Below are positions 25,906 to 34,500 of a DNA stretch of 46,281 nt, piece after piece; within the stretch, counting starts at the first letter, position 1; each line of letters begins with the position of its first letter. Position numbers and translations under genes: made by a program. The notes under the pieces were generated by a model. The model was not told the DNA's origin. It searched no databases and was given only the letters and a program-made list of their open reading frames with translations. Source of the DNA: Candidatus Iainarchaeum sp. (lineage in GTDB: Archaea; Iainarchaeota; Iainarchaeia; Iainarchaeales; GCA-2688035); assembly GCA_017610175.1 (NCBI GenBank), contig JAFCCO010000011.1:1-46281 (forward strand). Direction: 5' to 3'.

Positions 25906-27197
25906 AGGAACTTTCTTGCAACCTCGTCGTGGAAAAACAGGCCGTTTGGCAAAAGCGCAAGCCCTGAATTGTCGCTTTTAACAAGCCCGATTGATTCAAG
26001 CTCTTCAATTTGCCTGCCAAACACCGCATCAAGTCCTTTTCCAAAACGCTGTTCAAATTTGGCCTTGTTGATTCCGGCGTTCTTCCTGTTCAAACCACTT
26101 TTCTTCAGGCCCAAAGCAACAAACCGCTTTTCGGCTTCCTCTCCTAAAAGCTTTTTTCCCTGCGATGCGGAAATTCCGTTTTCACCAACCGCTTTCAGGT
26201 ACTCTTCAGAGCCAAGGGCGTTGTTGAAATCGTACCCCGCAATAAAAGAGCAGGAGCTTGCTCCAAACCCAACAAATTCGCCACTGCTCCACTGGTTTTC
26301 AAGAAAATTCATTTCCCTTCCCTTCTTTACAAACTGGTAGGGGAACTGCTGCACAAATCCCGCTCCCTCAAAGGTTTCCGCAAAGGCGTAGTACATTTTT
26401 CTCATCTCGCTTATTGCGGGAAATTCACTCTTTGTTATGTAGAAGTTAGGGGTGTTTTTTTGGACACGCAGATCGGATGCCGTAACGCTTTCAAGCTCAA
26501 GTGCAAGAGTCTGCTCTATTGTCGCGTTCCATCCCTCGCTGCTTTGCCCTGGCAGGCCGTAAAGCAAATCCATGTTAATATTATCAAAGCCGGCAGCCCT
26601 TGCCGCACTTACCGCATCTTTCACCTGTTTAGGGGTGTGCGCACGGCCGGCTTTTTTGAGAACCTTTTCGTCAAAGGACTGTGCTCCGATGCTCAGCCTG
26701 TTAAACCCTCCGGTCCTCAGTGCGGAAAGCTTTGCTCTGTTCAGTGTTTCCGGGCTGCTTTCAATCGAAACCTCGGTCCCGTCCATGAATGGAAATTTTT
26801 CGCGCAGAAAAGCAAGCAATTCATTAAGCTCTCTTGCCTGCAGAAGTGTGGGGGTTCCGCCTCCAAAGAAAACGCTTTGAACCTCAACGTCCCCCTGGAT
26901 TAATGTTGAGTATGCTGCAATTTCCCCTTTGAGCGCAACAAGGTATTTTTCAATCCCGTCCCTTGAAAATTTTGATTCCTTGTAATAGTGGCAGAAGTTG
27001 CATTCCTTTGAGCAGAACGGAATGTGGAAATAGAATGCAAGGCTTTTTTTGCCCCAGCCTGCAATTGCTTCCCCCAATTCCCTTGAATCAAGGGAGGGCA
27101 TGTTTTTTGATTCAGGAAACCTGTACACAAAATCGTGCCCAAAAGGGTCCTTTTCAATGCCTTTTTCTTTCAAAAAAGCAAGGTCAAGCAGTTCCAT
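25896..27197 (-). CDS. HemW/HemN-like radical SAM protein
   Basis: A 433-aa member of the coproporphyrinogen III oxidase-like radical SAM family. The motif FHIPFCSKECNFCHYY (C62, C66, C69) has the family layout (I-H-I-P-F-C-x3-C-x2-C), followed by FFGGGTPTLL for SAM binding, SIESSPETL, RLSIGAQSFDE and MDLLYGLPGQ. The C-terminal region has ENQWSSGEFVGFGASS in place of the HemW Asn-x-x-Tyr-Trp segment, and ends in a winged-helix-like part. True HemN oxidizes coproporphyrinogen, HemW carries heme, and others are methyltransferases; the sequence does not decide. It is divergent from the U32 gene pair across 66 nt. ATG 27197 is close behind a TATA element. Confidence 0.82.
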   Translation of the reverse strand: MELLDLAFLKEKGIEKDPFGHDFVYRFPESKNMPSLDSRELGEAIAGWGKKSLAFYFHIPFCSKECNFCHYYKESKFSRDGIEKYLVALKGEIAAYSTLIQGDVEVQSVFFGGGTPTLLQARELNELLAFLREKFPFMDGTEVSIESSPETLNRAKLSALRTGGFNRLSIGAQSFDEKVLKKAGRAHTPKQVKDAVSAARAAGFDNINMDLLYGLPGQSSEGWNATIEQTLALELESVTASDLRVQKNTPNFYITKSEFPAISEMRKMYYAFAETFEGAGFVQQFPYQFVKKGREMNFLENQWSSGEFVGFGASSCSFIAGYDFNNALGSEEYLKAVGENGISASQGKKLLGEEAEKRFVALGLKKSGLNRKNAGINKAKFEQRFGKGLDAVFGRQIEELESIGLVKSDNSGLALLPNGLFFHDEVARKFLYE

Positions 27198-27263
27198 GCC
27201 ATTAATTCTGGTGCAAAAAGTGTTATAATTGTTTGATTCCCTTATAACTATAGGGGGAATTGG
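27198..27263. promoter_or_regulatory. divergent promoter region of the HemW-like and U32 genes
   Basis: The palindromic TTATAA at 27223-27228 lies about 29 nt before the minus-strand ATG (27197) and about 38 nt before the plus-strand ATG (27264), so one element may serve both genes. A second TTATAA (27242-27247) lies closer to the plus gene. The GGGGG run at 27253-27257 is the ribosome site for the plus gene. Confidence 0.5.
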
Positions 27264-28235
27264 ATGGATATTCTTGCTCCTTTTTCAAAGCAGGAAGAGG
27301 TTGAAAAACTTGTTAATGCGGGCGCCACAGAGCTCTACTGCGGGCTTGTGGATGCAAACTGGAACAAAAAATACAGCCTTGTAAGCAGCATTAATCTTCG
27401 GCACGACCAAATCGCAAACCTTTCATCCTTTGGGGCGCTGGGGGAATCGATTGAATCAGCCCACTCTGCAAAAGCCAAGGTCTTCCTGACCCTTAACGCA
27501 CATTTCTATTCCGAAAAGCAACTCCCTTTAGTTCTCAAGCAGGCTGAGAAAGCCGTTTCTTTGGGGATTGATTCCCTAATTGTTGCGGATTCAGGGCTTA
27601 TTCCAAAGCTTGCAAACGAATTTGATGTGGAGATTTCTCTCAGCACCGGAAACCCTGTGTTCAATTCAAAGGCCCTTGAATTCTTCAAGGAACTTGGAGT
27701 GGGCCGCGTTGTTTTTCCAAGGCACTTGACTGTGAAAGAAGCTGTTTCGCTTGCGGCTCACGCTAAAAAACTTGGTCTGAAAACAGAGTGCTTTGTCCTA
27801 AACGTAATCTGTCCGTACATAGACGGGCTGTGCACTTTCCAGCATATTGTTGAGAAAAACCTTTCATTTGTTCCGGTTGGGCCGCTTGCCTGCCGCGCCG
27901 ACTTCAAGGCAACGGCGATTGGAAGCGCAAGCCCTGAAAAAAAGTTTATTGCCGAGAACCACGCAATGCTTTGGAGCAATTCAATTTCAAGGGACTGCGG
28001 GCTCTGCGCAATTGATGAATTCAAGGGGGGCGGGGTTGACTGCGTAAAGATTGCTGGGCGGGCCCATTCAATTGAAAAAAAGCTTGCAGACGTTAATGCG
28101 GTGAAGGCCGCAATTGATGCCGCCGGTTCAAAGGGATTTAAGGGAACTGCAAGAGAGCTTTACTTCAGGCTGTTTCACAATAAGTGCGATTATCCAAATT
28201 GCTATTATGGGGGTGTGGGTTTTGGGGAAAGTTGA
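27264..28235 (+). CDS. U32 family protein, UbiU-like
   Basis: A 323-aa U32 (collagenase-like) family protein. It starts MDILAPFSKQEEVEKLVNAGATELYCG, the typical first strand and helix of this TIM-barrel family. Cys residues follow the U32 iron-sulfur pattern: CPYIDGLC (spacing of six, as in UbiU), then LACRADF, CGLC and VDCVKIAGR, plus a C-terminal CDYPNC. In bacteria UbiU and UbiV form a heterodimer for oxygen-independent ubiquinone hydroxylation, and other U32 proteins hydroxylate or modify RNA. Archaea lack ubiquinone, so the substrate must differ. The next gene is a second U32-like protein overlapping its 3' end, so a heterodimer is likely. Confidence 0.83.
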   Translation: MDILAPFSKQEEVEKLVNAGATELYCGLVDANWNKKYSLVSSINLRHDQIANLSSFGALGESIESAHSAKAKVFLTLNAHFYSEKQLPLVLKQAEKAVSLGIDSLIVADSGLIPKLANEFDVEISLSTGNPVFNSKALEFFKELGVGRVVFPRHLTVKEAVSLAAHAKKLGLKTECFVLNVICPYIDGLCTFQHIVEKNLSFVPVGPLACRADFKATAIGSASPEKKFIAENHAMLWSNSISRDCGLCAIDEFKGGGVDCVKIAGRAHSIEKKLADVNAVKAAIDAAGSKGFKGTARELYFRLFHNKCDYPNCYYGGVGFGES

Positions 28236-29034
28236 GCGTGCAATATTCTCGGACTCCCTTGAACTGCTTGCGGCAGAAGTAGGTTCCGGCTACAAAAGAA
28301 TTTACTTCGGGCACGAAAGCTGTGAGCGAAGAATTCCCTCCCTAAGCGAGCTTAAAAAAGCAAAGAAGTTGTGCGAGGAAAACTGCAATTCCTTCTCCCT
28401 TATAACTCCTTTCTGTACGGACGCGGGTTTGAAGAAAATTGGGCCATTGCTTAAGGGGCTTTCAAGCTATGACGAGGTGATTGTGAACGATTTCGGTGTT
28501 CTAAAGCTTGCTGCTGAAAAAACCCGCGCGTCCCTTGTTTGCGGAAGAATCCTTAACCGGCAGTACCGTGACCCCAGAATTGCAAACTTTAAGAACGCCC
28601 CGAATGATATGGTGGAGCATTTGCGTTCAAGCGCCGCTTCAAGCGGTTTGTTTCGCGATTTGCTTGAGAAGCTGAATGTGCGGCGCATTGAGTTTGACAA
28701 CTTGCTGCAGGGCATTGGAACCGATTTGGGCGGCACCCATTTTAGTGCGTCACTCTATTACCCTTTTGTGTTTGTGGCGGGAACAAGGTTTTGCCTTACG
28801 GCAAACTGCTCAAAGCTTTCGCATGCAGGCAGGGTTGGAATATTTTCGTGTGGAAAAGAGTGCCTTGATTTCAAATTCAGGCTTGAAAATAAGAATTTTG
28901 GGGACTCCCTTTACATGGCGGGAAACGCCCTTTACTTTGAGAACAAAAAACTGCCTTCCCCTCTCCCTGCAAAGGTTGACAGGCTTGTTTTTACAGCAGG
29001 AATATCACAAACAAAAGTGCGGCAGTCAGAATAA
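28207..29034 (+). CDS. second U32-like protein, UbiV-like partner
   Basis: A 275-aa protein taken from ATG 28207, which overlaps the upstream stop by 29 nt. GTG 28213 or TTG 28222, just after a G-run, are alternatives. The frame is open further upstream but only as a shadow of the previous gene. It has a diverged U32 barrel (IFSDSLELLAAEVGSGYKRIYFG, then LITPFCTDAGL and DEVIVNDFGVLKLA) and late Cys: FCLTANC and SCGKEC, a C-x3-C pair like that in UbiV. Adjacent U32 genes of unequal type recall the bacterial ubiU-ubiV pair. Its 3' end overlaps the opposite-strand gene by 44 nt. Its function in this organism is unknown. Confidence 0.74.
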   Translation: MGVWVLGKVERAIFSDSLELLAAEVGSGYKRIYFGHESCERRIPSLSELKKAKKLCEENCNSFSLITPFCTDAGLKKIGPLLKGLSSYDEVIVNDFGVLKLAAEKTRASLVCGRILNRQYRDPRIANFKNAPNDMVEHLRSSAASSGLFRDLLEKLNVRRIEFDNLLQGIGTDLGGTHFSASLYYPFVFVAGTRFCLTANCSKLSHAGRVGIFSCGKECLDFKFRLENKNFGDSLYMAGNALYFENKKLPSPLPAKVDRLVFTAGISQTKVRQSE

Positions 29035-29743
29035 GCAGCACAGCCCAAAGCAGGTGCCCTGAAACAAAGTTTTTGATTTTCAGTGCCTCTGTGTGTTCGC
29101 CTTTTGAGGCAAGCTCAATTATTTCCTTGGAATACCTTAGCCATGCCTTTGGGTCCTTGAGTTCGTTGAATGTTTCCCTTGCGATTTCCTCGGCACTTTT
29201 TTCACGGTGGGGAATTTTTCCTTTCTCAACGATGTTTCCGGAGGAGGCGCTTACATGCAGCATTATTTGCTGTTCTCCGATTAAAACACGCATTTCCCAG
29301 AGGGGTGCGTAAAATTTTAGCACATTTTCAATGATTATGCGGTTGAGCGGCTGTTCAAGCAATTCGGCTGTTTTGAGCTGGCAAATTTTTTCAGCGCGCT
29401 CTTCATCAAGCCCTGATTTTTTTACCTCTAACTTGATTTCATCCGCAATCTCGTTTAGCATCTCGCGTTCAGAGGGAAGGCTTTCAGCCACATCCTCCAC
29501 AATGTCGTTTGTTTCGGGGTTGAGAACGAGCTGTTTTCTTTCAACGCCTGTGACAATTTTTTCCCCGTGTCTTTCTTCCTCCCTGTAAGTGCTGTACTCG
29601 AAGAGAAAGTAGGGAACCAAAATTAGTTTTTCGGCGGAAACAGATATCTCTTTCCAATTCTTTTCTGCAAACGCGTTCTTTAAAAGTTCCCCGGCTTTTT
29701 TCCCGTCAATTAAGACAGGGAGGGAAGGGTTGCCCAAAAACAT
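28991..29743 (-). CDS. tail-anchored membrane protein of unknown function
   Basis: A 250-aa protein I do not recognise. Residues 1-220 are soluble with mixed alpha/beta character: an early strand-rich part with LVPYFLFEYSTYRE, then a charged helical middle (about 85-130). A second strand pair follows (YAPLWEMRVLIGEQQIMLHV), typical of small secretion- or peptidase-linked domains. It ends in a single C-terminal transmembrane helix (about 231-250) with no tail. It follows sepF by 11 nt on the same strand, so the two are probably one operon and the protein may act at the division site. That is inference from position. Its 3' end overlaps the U32-like gene on the other strand. Confidence 0.78.
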   Translation of the reverse strand: MFLGNPSLPVLIDGKKAGELLKNAFAEKNWKEISVSAEKLILVPYFLFEYSTYREEERHGEKIVTGVERKQLVLNPETNDIVEDVAESLPSEREMLNEIADEIKLEVKKSGLDEERAEKICQLKTAELLEQPLNRIIIENVLKFYAPLWEMRVLIGEQQIMLHVSASSGNIVEKGKIPHREKSAEEIARETFNELKDPKAWLRYSKEIIELASKGEHTEALKIKNFVSGHLLWAVLLILTAALLFVIFLL

Positions 29744-29754
29744 AGTTATCTATC

Positions 29755-30114
29755 TTATTGGGTCTCTTTCCTTTTTATAATTTTCACTTTGCTTGGTGTT
29801 ACAAGAATCCTTTCATGTGAAATTCTTGCAATATCCCCGTCTATTTCGTCAATTGCTTCCTTTATTTTTGTGACGAGTTCCTTGAGTTTTATTGCGTTTC
29901 TTCTGCTTAAGCTGTCAACATTCAGCAAAATTATGTTTCCCTGCTTTGCTTCCTTTGTGACCGCTTCAACGTCTTCCTCTGTATTGAGCTGCATTGGCTT
30001 CACAAATGCCTCTGCATCCTCGTAAATGTCGGTGTCTTCCGCATCCAAATTGTTCAAAAACTCTTCTACGTCAATTTCGTCCTCTTTTCCAAGAACCTTT
30101 TCCAAAAAAGTCAT
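29755..30114 (-). CDS. sepF: SepF-like cell division protein
   Basis: A 119-aa archaeal SepF homologue, the membrane anchor for FtsZ. The N-terminus MTFLEKVLG can form the membrane-binding amphipathic helix. An acidic linker covers residues about 11-35. The core runs from about residue 36 (FVKPMQLNTEEDVEAVTKEAKQGNI) through ILLNVDSLSRRNAIKLKELV to the final strands (ARISHERILVTPSKVKII). The length and core match archaeal SepF. It has a good TATA box and a strong ribosome site, and is divergent from orc1/cdc6. No ftsZ is in the window. Confidence 0.88.
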   Translation of the reverse strand: MTFLEKVLGKEDEIDVEEFLNNLDAEDTDIYEDAEAFVKPMQLNTEEDVEAVTKEAKQGNIILLNVDSLSRRNAIKLKELVTKIKEAIDEIDGDIARISHERILVTPSKVKIIKRKETQ

Positions 30115-30120
30115 CTAGGC

Positions 30121-30156
30121 ATCACCCCTCCTGAGAAAAAACTCATATTATATAAA
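30121..30156 (-). promoter_or_regulatory. sepF promoter and strong ribosome site
   Basis: On the minus strand TTTATATAA (30156-30148) precedes GGAGGGGTGAT (30131-30121) and the ATG at 30114. This is the longest Shine-Dalgarno match I noticed in the window. Confidence 0.65.
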
Positions 30157-30336
30157 GCCCTAGATTGTTATTTTAAATCTAATGCAGGCAATAAACATAA
30201 TTCTGTGCTGGGGCCTGTGCTGGCTCAAGGTATGAAACCCAAACCTGATTAGTGGAAGTGGTTTGCTTCCACAACTCCAAACAGTTTTATTTGTTCCCAA
30301 TCTATTATTATTGCCACTTTTTGTGGGGGGCGTTGA
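30157..30336. other. AT-rich spacer between sepF and orc1/cdc6, candidate replication origin region
   Basis: The 222-nt gap between the two divergent genes (30115-30336) is long for this window. Outside the sepF promoter it holds TAGATT-n9-AATCTA (30161-30181) and GTGGAAG-n7-CTTCCAC (30252-30272), both perfect inverted repeats, plus AT-rich stretches near 30283-30313 that include the orc1 promoter. Archaeal origins are often next to orc1/cdc6, and PolD genes follow here. I found no convincing ORB consensus, so the origin role is inference. Confidence 0.35.
30252..30272. repeat. inverted repeat GTGGAAG/CTTCCAC
   Basis: A perfect 7-bp inverted repeat with a 7-nt spacer (TGGTTTG), 64 nt before the orc1/cdc6 ATG. 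It could bind the initiator, bind a dimeric regulator, or fold as RNA. It does not match the ORB consensus that I know. Confidence 0.5.
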
Positions 30337-31539
30337 ATGGGCAATATTTTTGAATCTGTTATCTTAAAGGAAAGTGTTTTTCTTGACCGAAACATAGTCA
30401 GTCCGCACTATACCCCCAAAAATCTGCCGTTTCGCGAAAAGCAGATAAGTGACATTACCCTTGTTTTGGGCAATACCCTCAAGGGCGGCCGTGCCGACAA
30501 CCTGTTTGTTTACGGCAAAGTTGGGACCGGAAAAACCGTAACCGTTAGGTATGTTTTGCAGCAGCTGGAGGAATTTTCGGCACAAAACAGCTCAGGGGCC
30601 GAAACCGCTTATGTAAACTGCAGAACCCACAACAGCAAGTACAAAGTGCTGCTTATTGCGCTTAGAAGATTCTACCCTGACGAGAACTTCATCGGCTTTT
30701 CATCGGCATTTGTTTACGAAAAGCTGCTGGAGTATGCAAACAAGAACAAGAAGCAGGTAATCCTTGCGCTGGACGAAATTGACAAGGTTAAGGATGTGGA
30801 CGAACTCATTTACGGCTTGAACAGGGGTAATGACGAGCTTAAGAGCGGTGGAATTTCACTGATTGGAATTAGCAACAACCTTTTGTTCAAGGACAGGCTT
30901 GACCCCAGGACAAAGAGCAGTTTGTGTGAGAAGGAAATGGTTTTTTCGCCCTACAACGCAGAGGAACTTAGGGCGATTCTCAAAGACCGGTGCTCAAAGG
31001 CTTTTGTTGAGGGTGCGGTTGAGGAAAGCGCGATAAACTGTGCTGCCGCATTTGCCGCACAGGAATCGGGCGATGCAAGAACCGCTGTAATGCTTTTGCT
31101 TAGGGCAGGGGAAATTGCAGACAAAGCTGAAAGCAAAACGGTAACCGATTCAGATGTTCGTAGGGCAAAGATTAGGGTTGAGGGAGAAATTATTTTCAAC
31201 ATGATTAAGACACTGCCAAGCCAGCAGCAGCTTGTGCTTTACGCGATTGCTTCGCTTTCCGCTGAAAATAAGGGGATTAGAAGAATTACCGGCGAGCAGG
31301 AGAAGGGAATTCTTTTCTCAGGCGAGATTTACGAGGAGTACAGAAGAATTGCAAAGTCCATTGGGGACAACGTAATTAGCAGCAGGTGGTACAGGCAATA
31401 CATTAACGAGCTTGAAATTTACGGGCTGATTGTTACAACCCACAGTGGAAAGGGAATTCGCGGTTCAACCAGGCTCATAAAGCTTGGTTTTGATGCAAAG
31501 AAAATCAAGGCCGCGCTAGAAGCCGAAATTTTTTCCTAA
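30337..31539 (+). CDS. orc1/cdc6: Orc1/Cdc6 replication initiator AAA+ ATPase
   Basis: A 400-aa origin-binding initiator. An N-terminal lead-in precedes Walker A GKVGTGKT (residues 60-67, with GKVGTGKT in the Cdc6 context NLFVYGK). Walker B is LALDEID (D146, E147), followed by sensor-1 LIGISNN and the DPRTKSSL segment typical of Orc1/Cdc6. A lid region follows, and a C-terminal winged helix from about residue 285 ends with GLIVTTHSGKGIRGST. ATG 30337 is preceded by a GGGGGG run that can act as ribosome site. Its stop codon abuts the stop of the opposite-strand DP2 gene with no base between. Its likely role is to bind the origin and load MCM. Confidence 0.95.
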   Translation: MGNIFESVILKESVFLDRNIVSPHYTPKNLPFREKQISDITLVLGNTLKGGRADNLFVYGKVGTGKTVTVRYVLQQLEEFSAQNSSGAETAYVNCRTHNSKYKVLLIALRRFYPDENFIGFSSAFVYEKLLEYANKNKKQVILALDEIDKVKDVDELIYGLNRGNDELKSGGISLIGISNNLLFKDRLDPRTKSSLCEKEMVFSPYNAEELRAILKDRCSKAFVEGAVEESAINCAAAFAAQESGDARTAVMLLLRAGEIADKAESKTVTDSDVRRAKIRVEGEIIFNMIKTLPSQQQLVLYAIASLSAENKGIRRITGEQEKGILFSGEIYEEYRRIAKSIGDNVISSRWYRQYINELEIYGLIVTTHSGKGIRGSTRLIKLGFDAKKIKAALEAEIFS

Positions 31540-34500
31540 TCAAACATATTCAAACAGGTTTTTCTGTTCAACCTTGTCGTTTGTAAAAACGCTGTTTATT
31601 TCTTCCTCTATGAGGTCAAGCCTTTGCTTCAAATAATCGCTTAAGCCGTATGTTTGCGTAATCCTTTTTGCAATCGCAACATACTTTCTTACACCGCCCT
31701 CTGAAATGGTCAGGATTATTTTGTCCTTTCCGCATTTGGAGCACTTGCCGTTGAGCGGGGGCCTCCTGAATTTTTCATTGCAGTTCGTGCACCTGAATTT
31801 TTGCCTGCTGAATGAACGGGTGTTTCCAATAATGTCGGGCATGAAGTGGGTAACCATCACCCGCTCCAATGCATCCTTTCCGTCAACCGCTGCAATTCTG
31901 TTCTGGAGGTTTGCCTGCATTATGATTTTTTCCTCCATTGTTTTAAGCTCAACATACTTTGACATTGACGGCCCGGCATCATACTGGCTTGTTGTGTGCG
32001 TAATCCCAAAGCCACTGTACTGCCTGTCTGTTCCAAGGGCGTCAAGCACTGTTTCAACCCCGTCAACCTCTGCAGGGGTAAGGTTTAGCGCGCTTTCGTA
32101 GAGCGCAAGAGGGTATTCCCAGCACCGCTCCATATTGTGGCATTCCTCGTCGATTTCGTTCGGGTTTAGTGCGACTGTAAACACAAGCGGGGCGTCCATC
32201 CTCCCTCCCCTGCTGTTGGGAAGGTATTCGTGCGAAAAGTTCAGCAGCCCGTCCATCAACAGCATTAGGCTGTCCTGGTCGCCGTCAATGTTTCTTCTCT
32301 TTGTTTGGTGGAAGTAAACGTGCCCAAAGCAGGCCCTTGCCTTTGTGTAGCCGACTATTCTTGCAACAATTGCGGCGGAGGTGTGCGGCGCCAACCCCAG
32401 AAGAAGCTCTCCAACAAGGTCCTGCCTGTTTTTTGCATTAAAATAGGGCTCAATTTTGTAGAATTTTTTAAGCAGGTCGTCAACGAACTGCGTAACCTTC
32501 ACAAACCAGTCTCCGCCCGCTTCGTTTATCACAATGTCCTGCGGGAACAGCTCAACAAGCTGGTCATCCCTTTCCAGCGGCTTGCCGTGAATGTCCTTTT
32601 CATAACCCAGTTCCTTTAATTTTTCAATGCTTGTTTTTATTTCGCATGGCTTGAAGTGGTCAAGCGGGGCATTGATGGCTTCATATCTTATTGTTGCGTC
32701 CCTGAAAACGTGCAGGTCGTACTTTGCGCGAAGCAGCCCTTTTTCAATGGGTTCAGCAATTTTTGCCCTGTTGATTATTCCCTTCACCCCTTTCACAAGG
32801 TCCGGAACCCTCATTCCAAGGTTTTGTGCGGCGTCCTGCACGATTTTTTCAAGGTCTATTGTCCGCTTGTTTTGCGGGAAGCATTCGTTTTTGCATTTTG
32901 GGCATGTTTTTTCAAGAGATTCAGAACCGCAGCCTTTGCAGATGTAAAAGGAAACTGTTCTTTCGCCGCAGTCGTGGCAGTAGGCCGCCTCTTTTATTTG
33001 CTTGCATTTCGGGCACTTGAATAAATGGAGGTCAACCTCTATGTTTCCCTTTGCCGTTGAGTGCGTTGTGTAATCCATTGCCTTGTTAATGCTTCTGGTG
33101 TTTCCACCGTGCAGCCCTATTGGAAAAAGCACATGCGGGTTTCCGGCCATTTTTCTTGGCTTGCTGGCTTCAGGCCTGCCCATTCTGCTTCCAATAAACG
33201 TTCCCGCCTTGTCCCTTATGTCCAGGCCCGAGAGTTTTGCCGCAAGCTCCACTGAGTCTTTGCAGCTTTCAGCTATTTTTCCCGCGTCAAGTGCCGAATC
33301 CAGTGCAAGTGTTTCCAAGAGCGCAAGGCTTGTTCCCTTGCTTAAAACAATTCGGTTGTTTTCTATTCTGTGCAGAATTCCCGCCTTTTCAAGCAGGCTC
33401 TTTAGCCTGTCATCTTTTTCAATTTTTAGTTCTTCCCCTTTCTCCGCTTTTTTGAGAAGGTTGCGCATTTCAATGAGTTCGCTTTTTTCAAGAATCTTGT
33501 AGTAAAACAGGGCGTTTGGGTGAAGGGGAAGCGAGTGCTTTTTGCTTATTTCAAATGCACGCTCCACACTCACATCTCTGTGATTTTCAATGTCTTTTGC
33601 AAGCTCCCCGCCTGCGGCATTGATTTTCTTAAGAATTGATTCGCATTCGAGCTTCCACCATTCAGAGCAGTACCCTGCAGGAATCAGTGGGTGTGCGCTG
33701 TACTTAAAGTCCCCGTAGCTTATCAGCATGTCTCCCAGGAAAAGAATCTTTTCAATTTTTCTCTTGATTTCCTTTGCTTCGTCAAGTGTGTTTGCCTGAA
33801 CAACGTCCCCGTTCAGCAGCCTTACAATCGGGCCCTCTATGCTGTCAACCGCACTTATTCCGGCAGCCTTTCCCGGCCTTTCAACCTTTACCTGTGTTGC
33901 CTGTGCAATGAACCCGTCAAGTACATGCATGGTTGCGGGGTGAATTCCCTTTCCCATTATTCCCATGTTTCTTGTCCGCCCATACCTTAGCCTGAATCCG
34001 CCCGGCCTCATTGGGTAGCTAAAGATTGGTCGCCCTGCAGCTGTTCCCTCCAAGTATTTCCACTTGGGTTTTAGCTCAATTTTTCCCGAATCGCTTTTTT
34101 CAACCTTGATGATTTTTTCAAGCCAGCTCCAGTCAAGCTTAAGCATTTTGCTGAATTTGAGAATCTTTCTTGCCTTGAGCGCAATTCCTTCCCCAATAAC
34201 AAGGCACATTCCGCCCCTTATTTTGTTTGACTTAACCCTTTGAATGTCCCTGTGCACACCCACTTCCCTTTCCTCTGTTGGGTCCCCGTTAACGCACACA
34301 GGGCAGCCTCTCACAATTGTTCTTACCTCGTCATCACTTAGCTTGTACTGCCTTGAAACGATTTCGTCGTAGATTGAGCACTCCTCAACATAGCGCTCAA
34401 CCTCGTCCTCTGTTGGCTTGTACTTGTCAAGCTTCATTAGGATTCTTGCGTAGTCCCCGAGAATAACGGGGAGCACGGCAGATGTTCCGCCCGCGGCCCT

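Noticed and set aside
28114-28206. Upstream extension of the second U32-like gene
   Set aside because: This part overlaps the coding end of the first U32 gene in another frame and does not resemble the family start.
30252-30272. Inverted repeat as a canonical ORB origin element
   Set aside because: It lacks the TTCCAGTGGAAAC-type core and the G-run that I would require.
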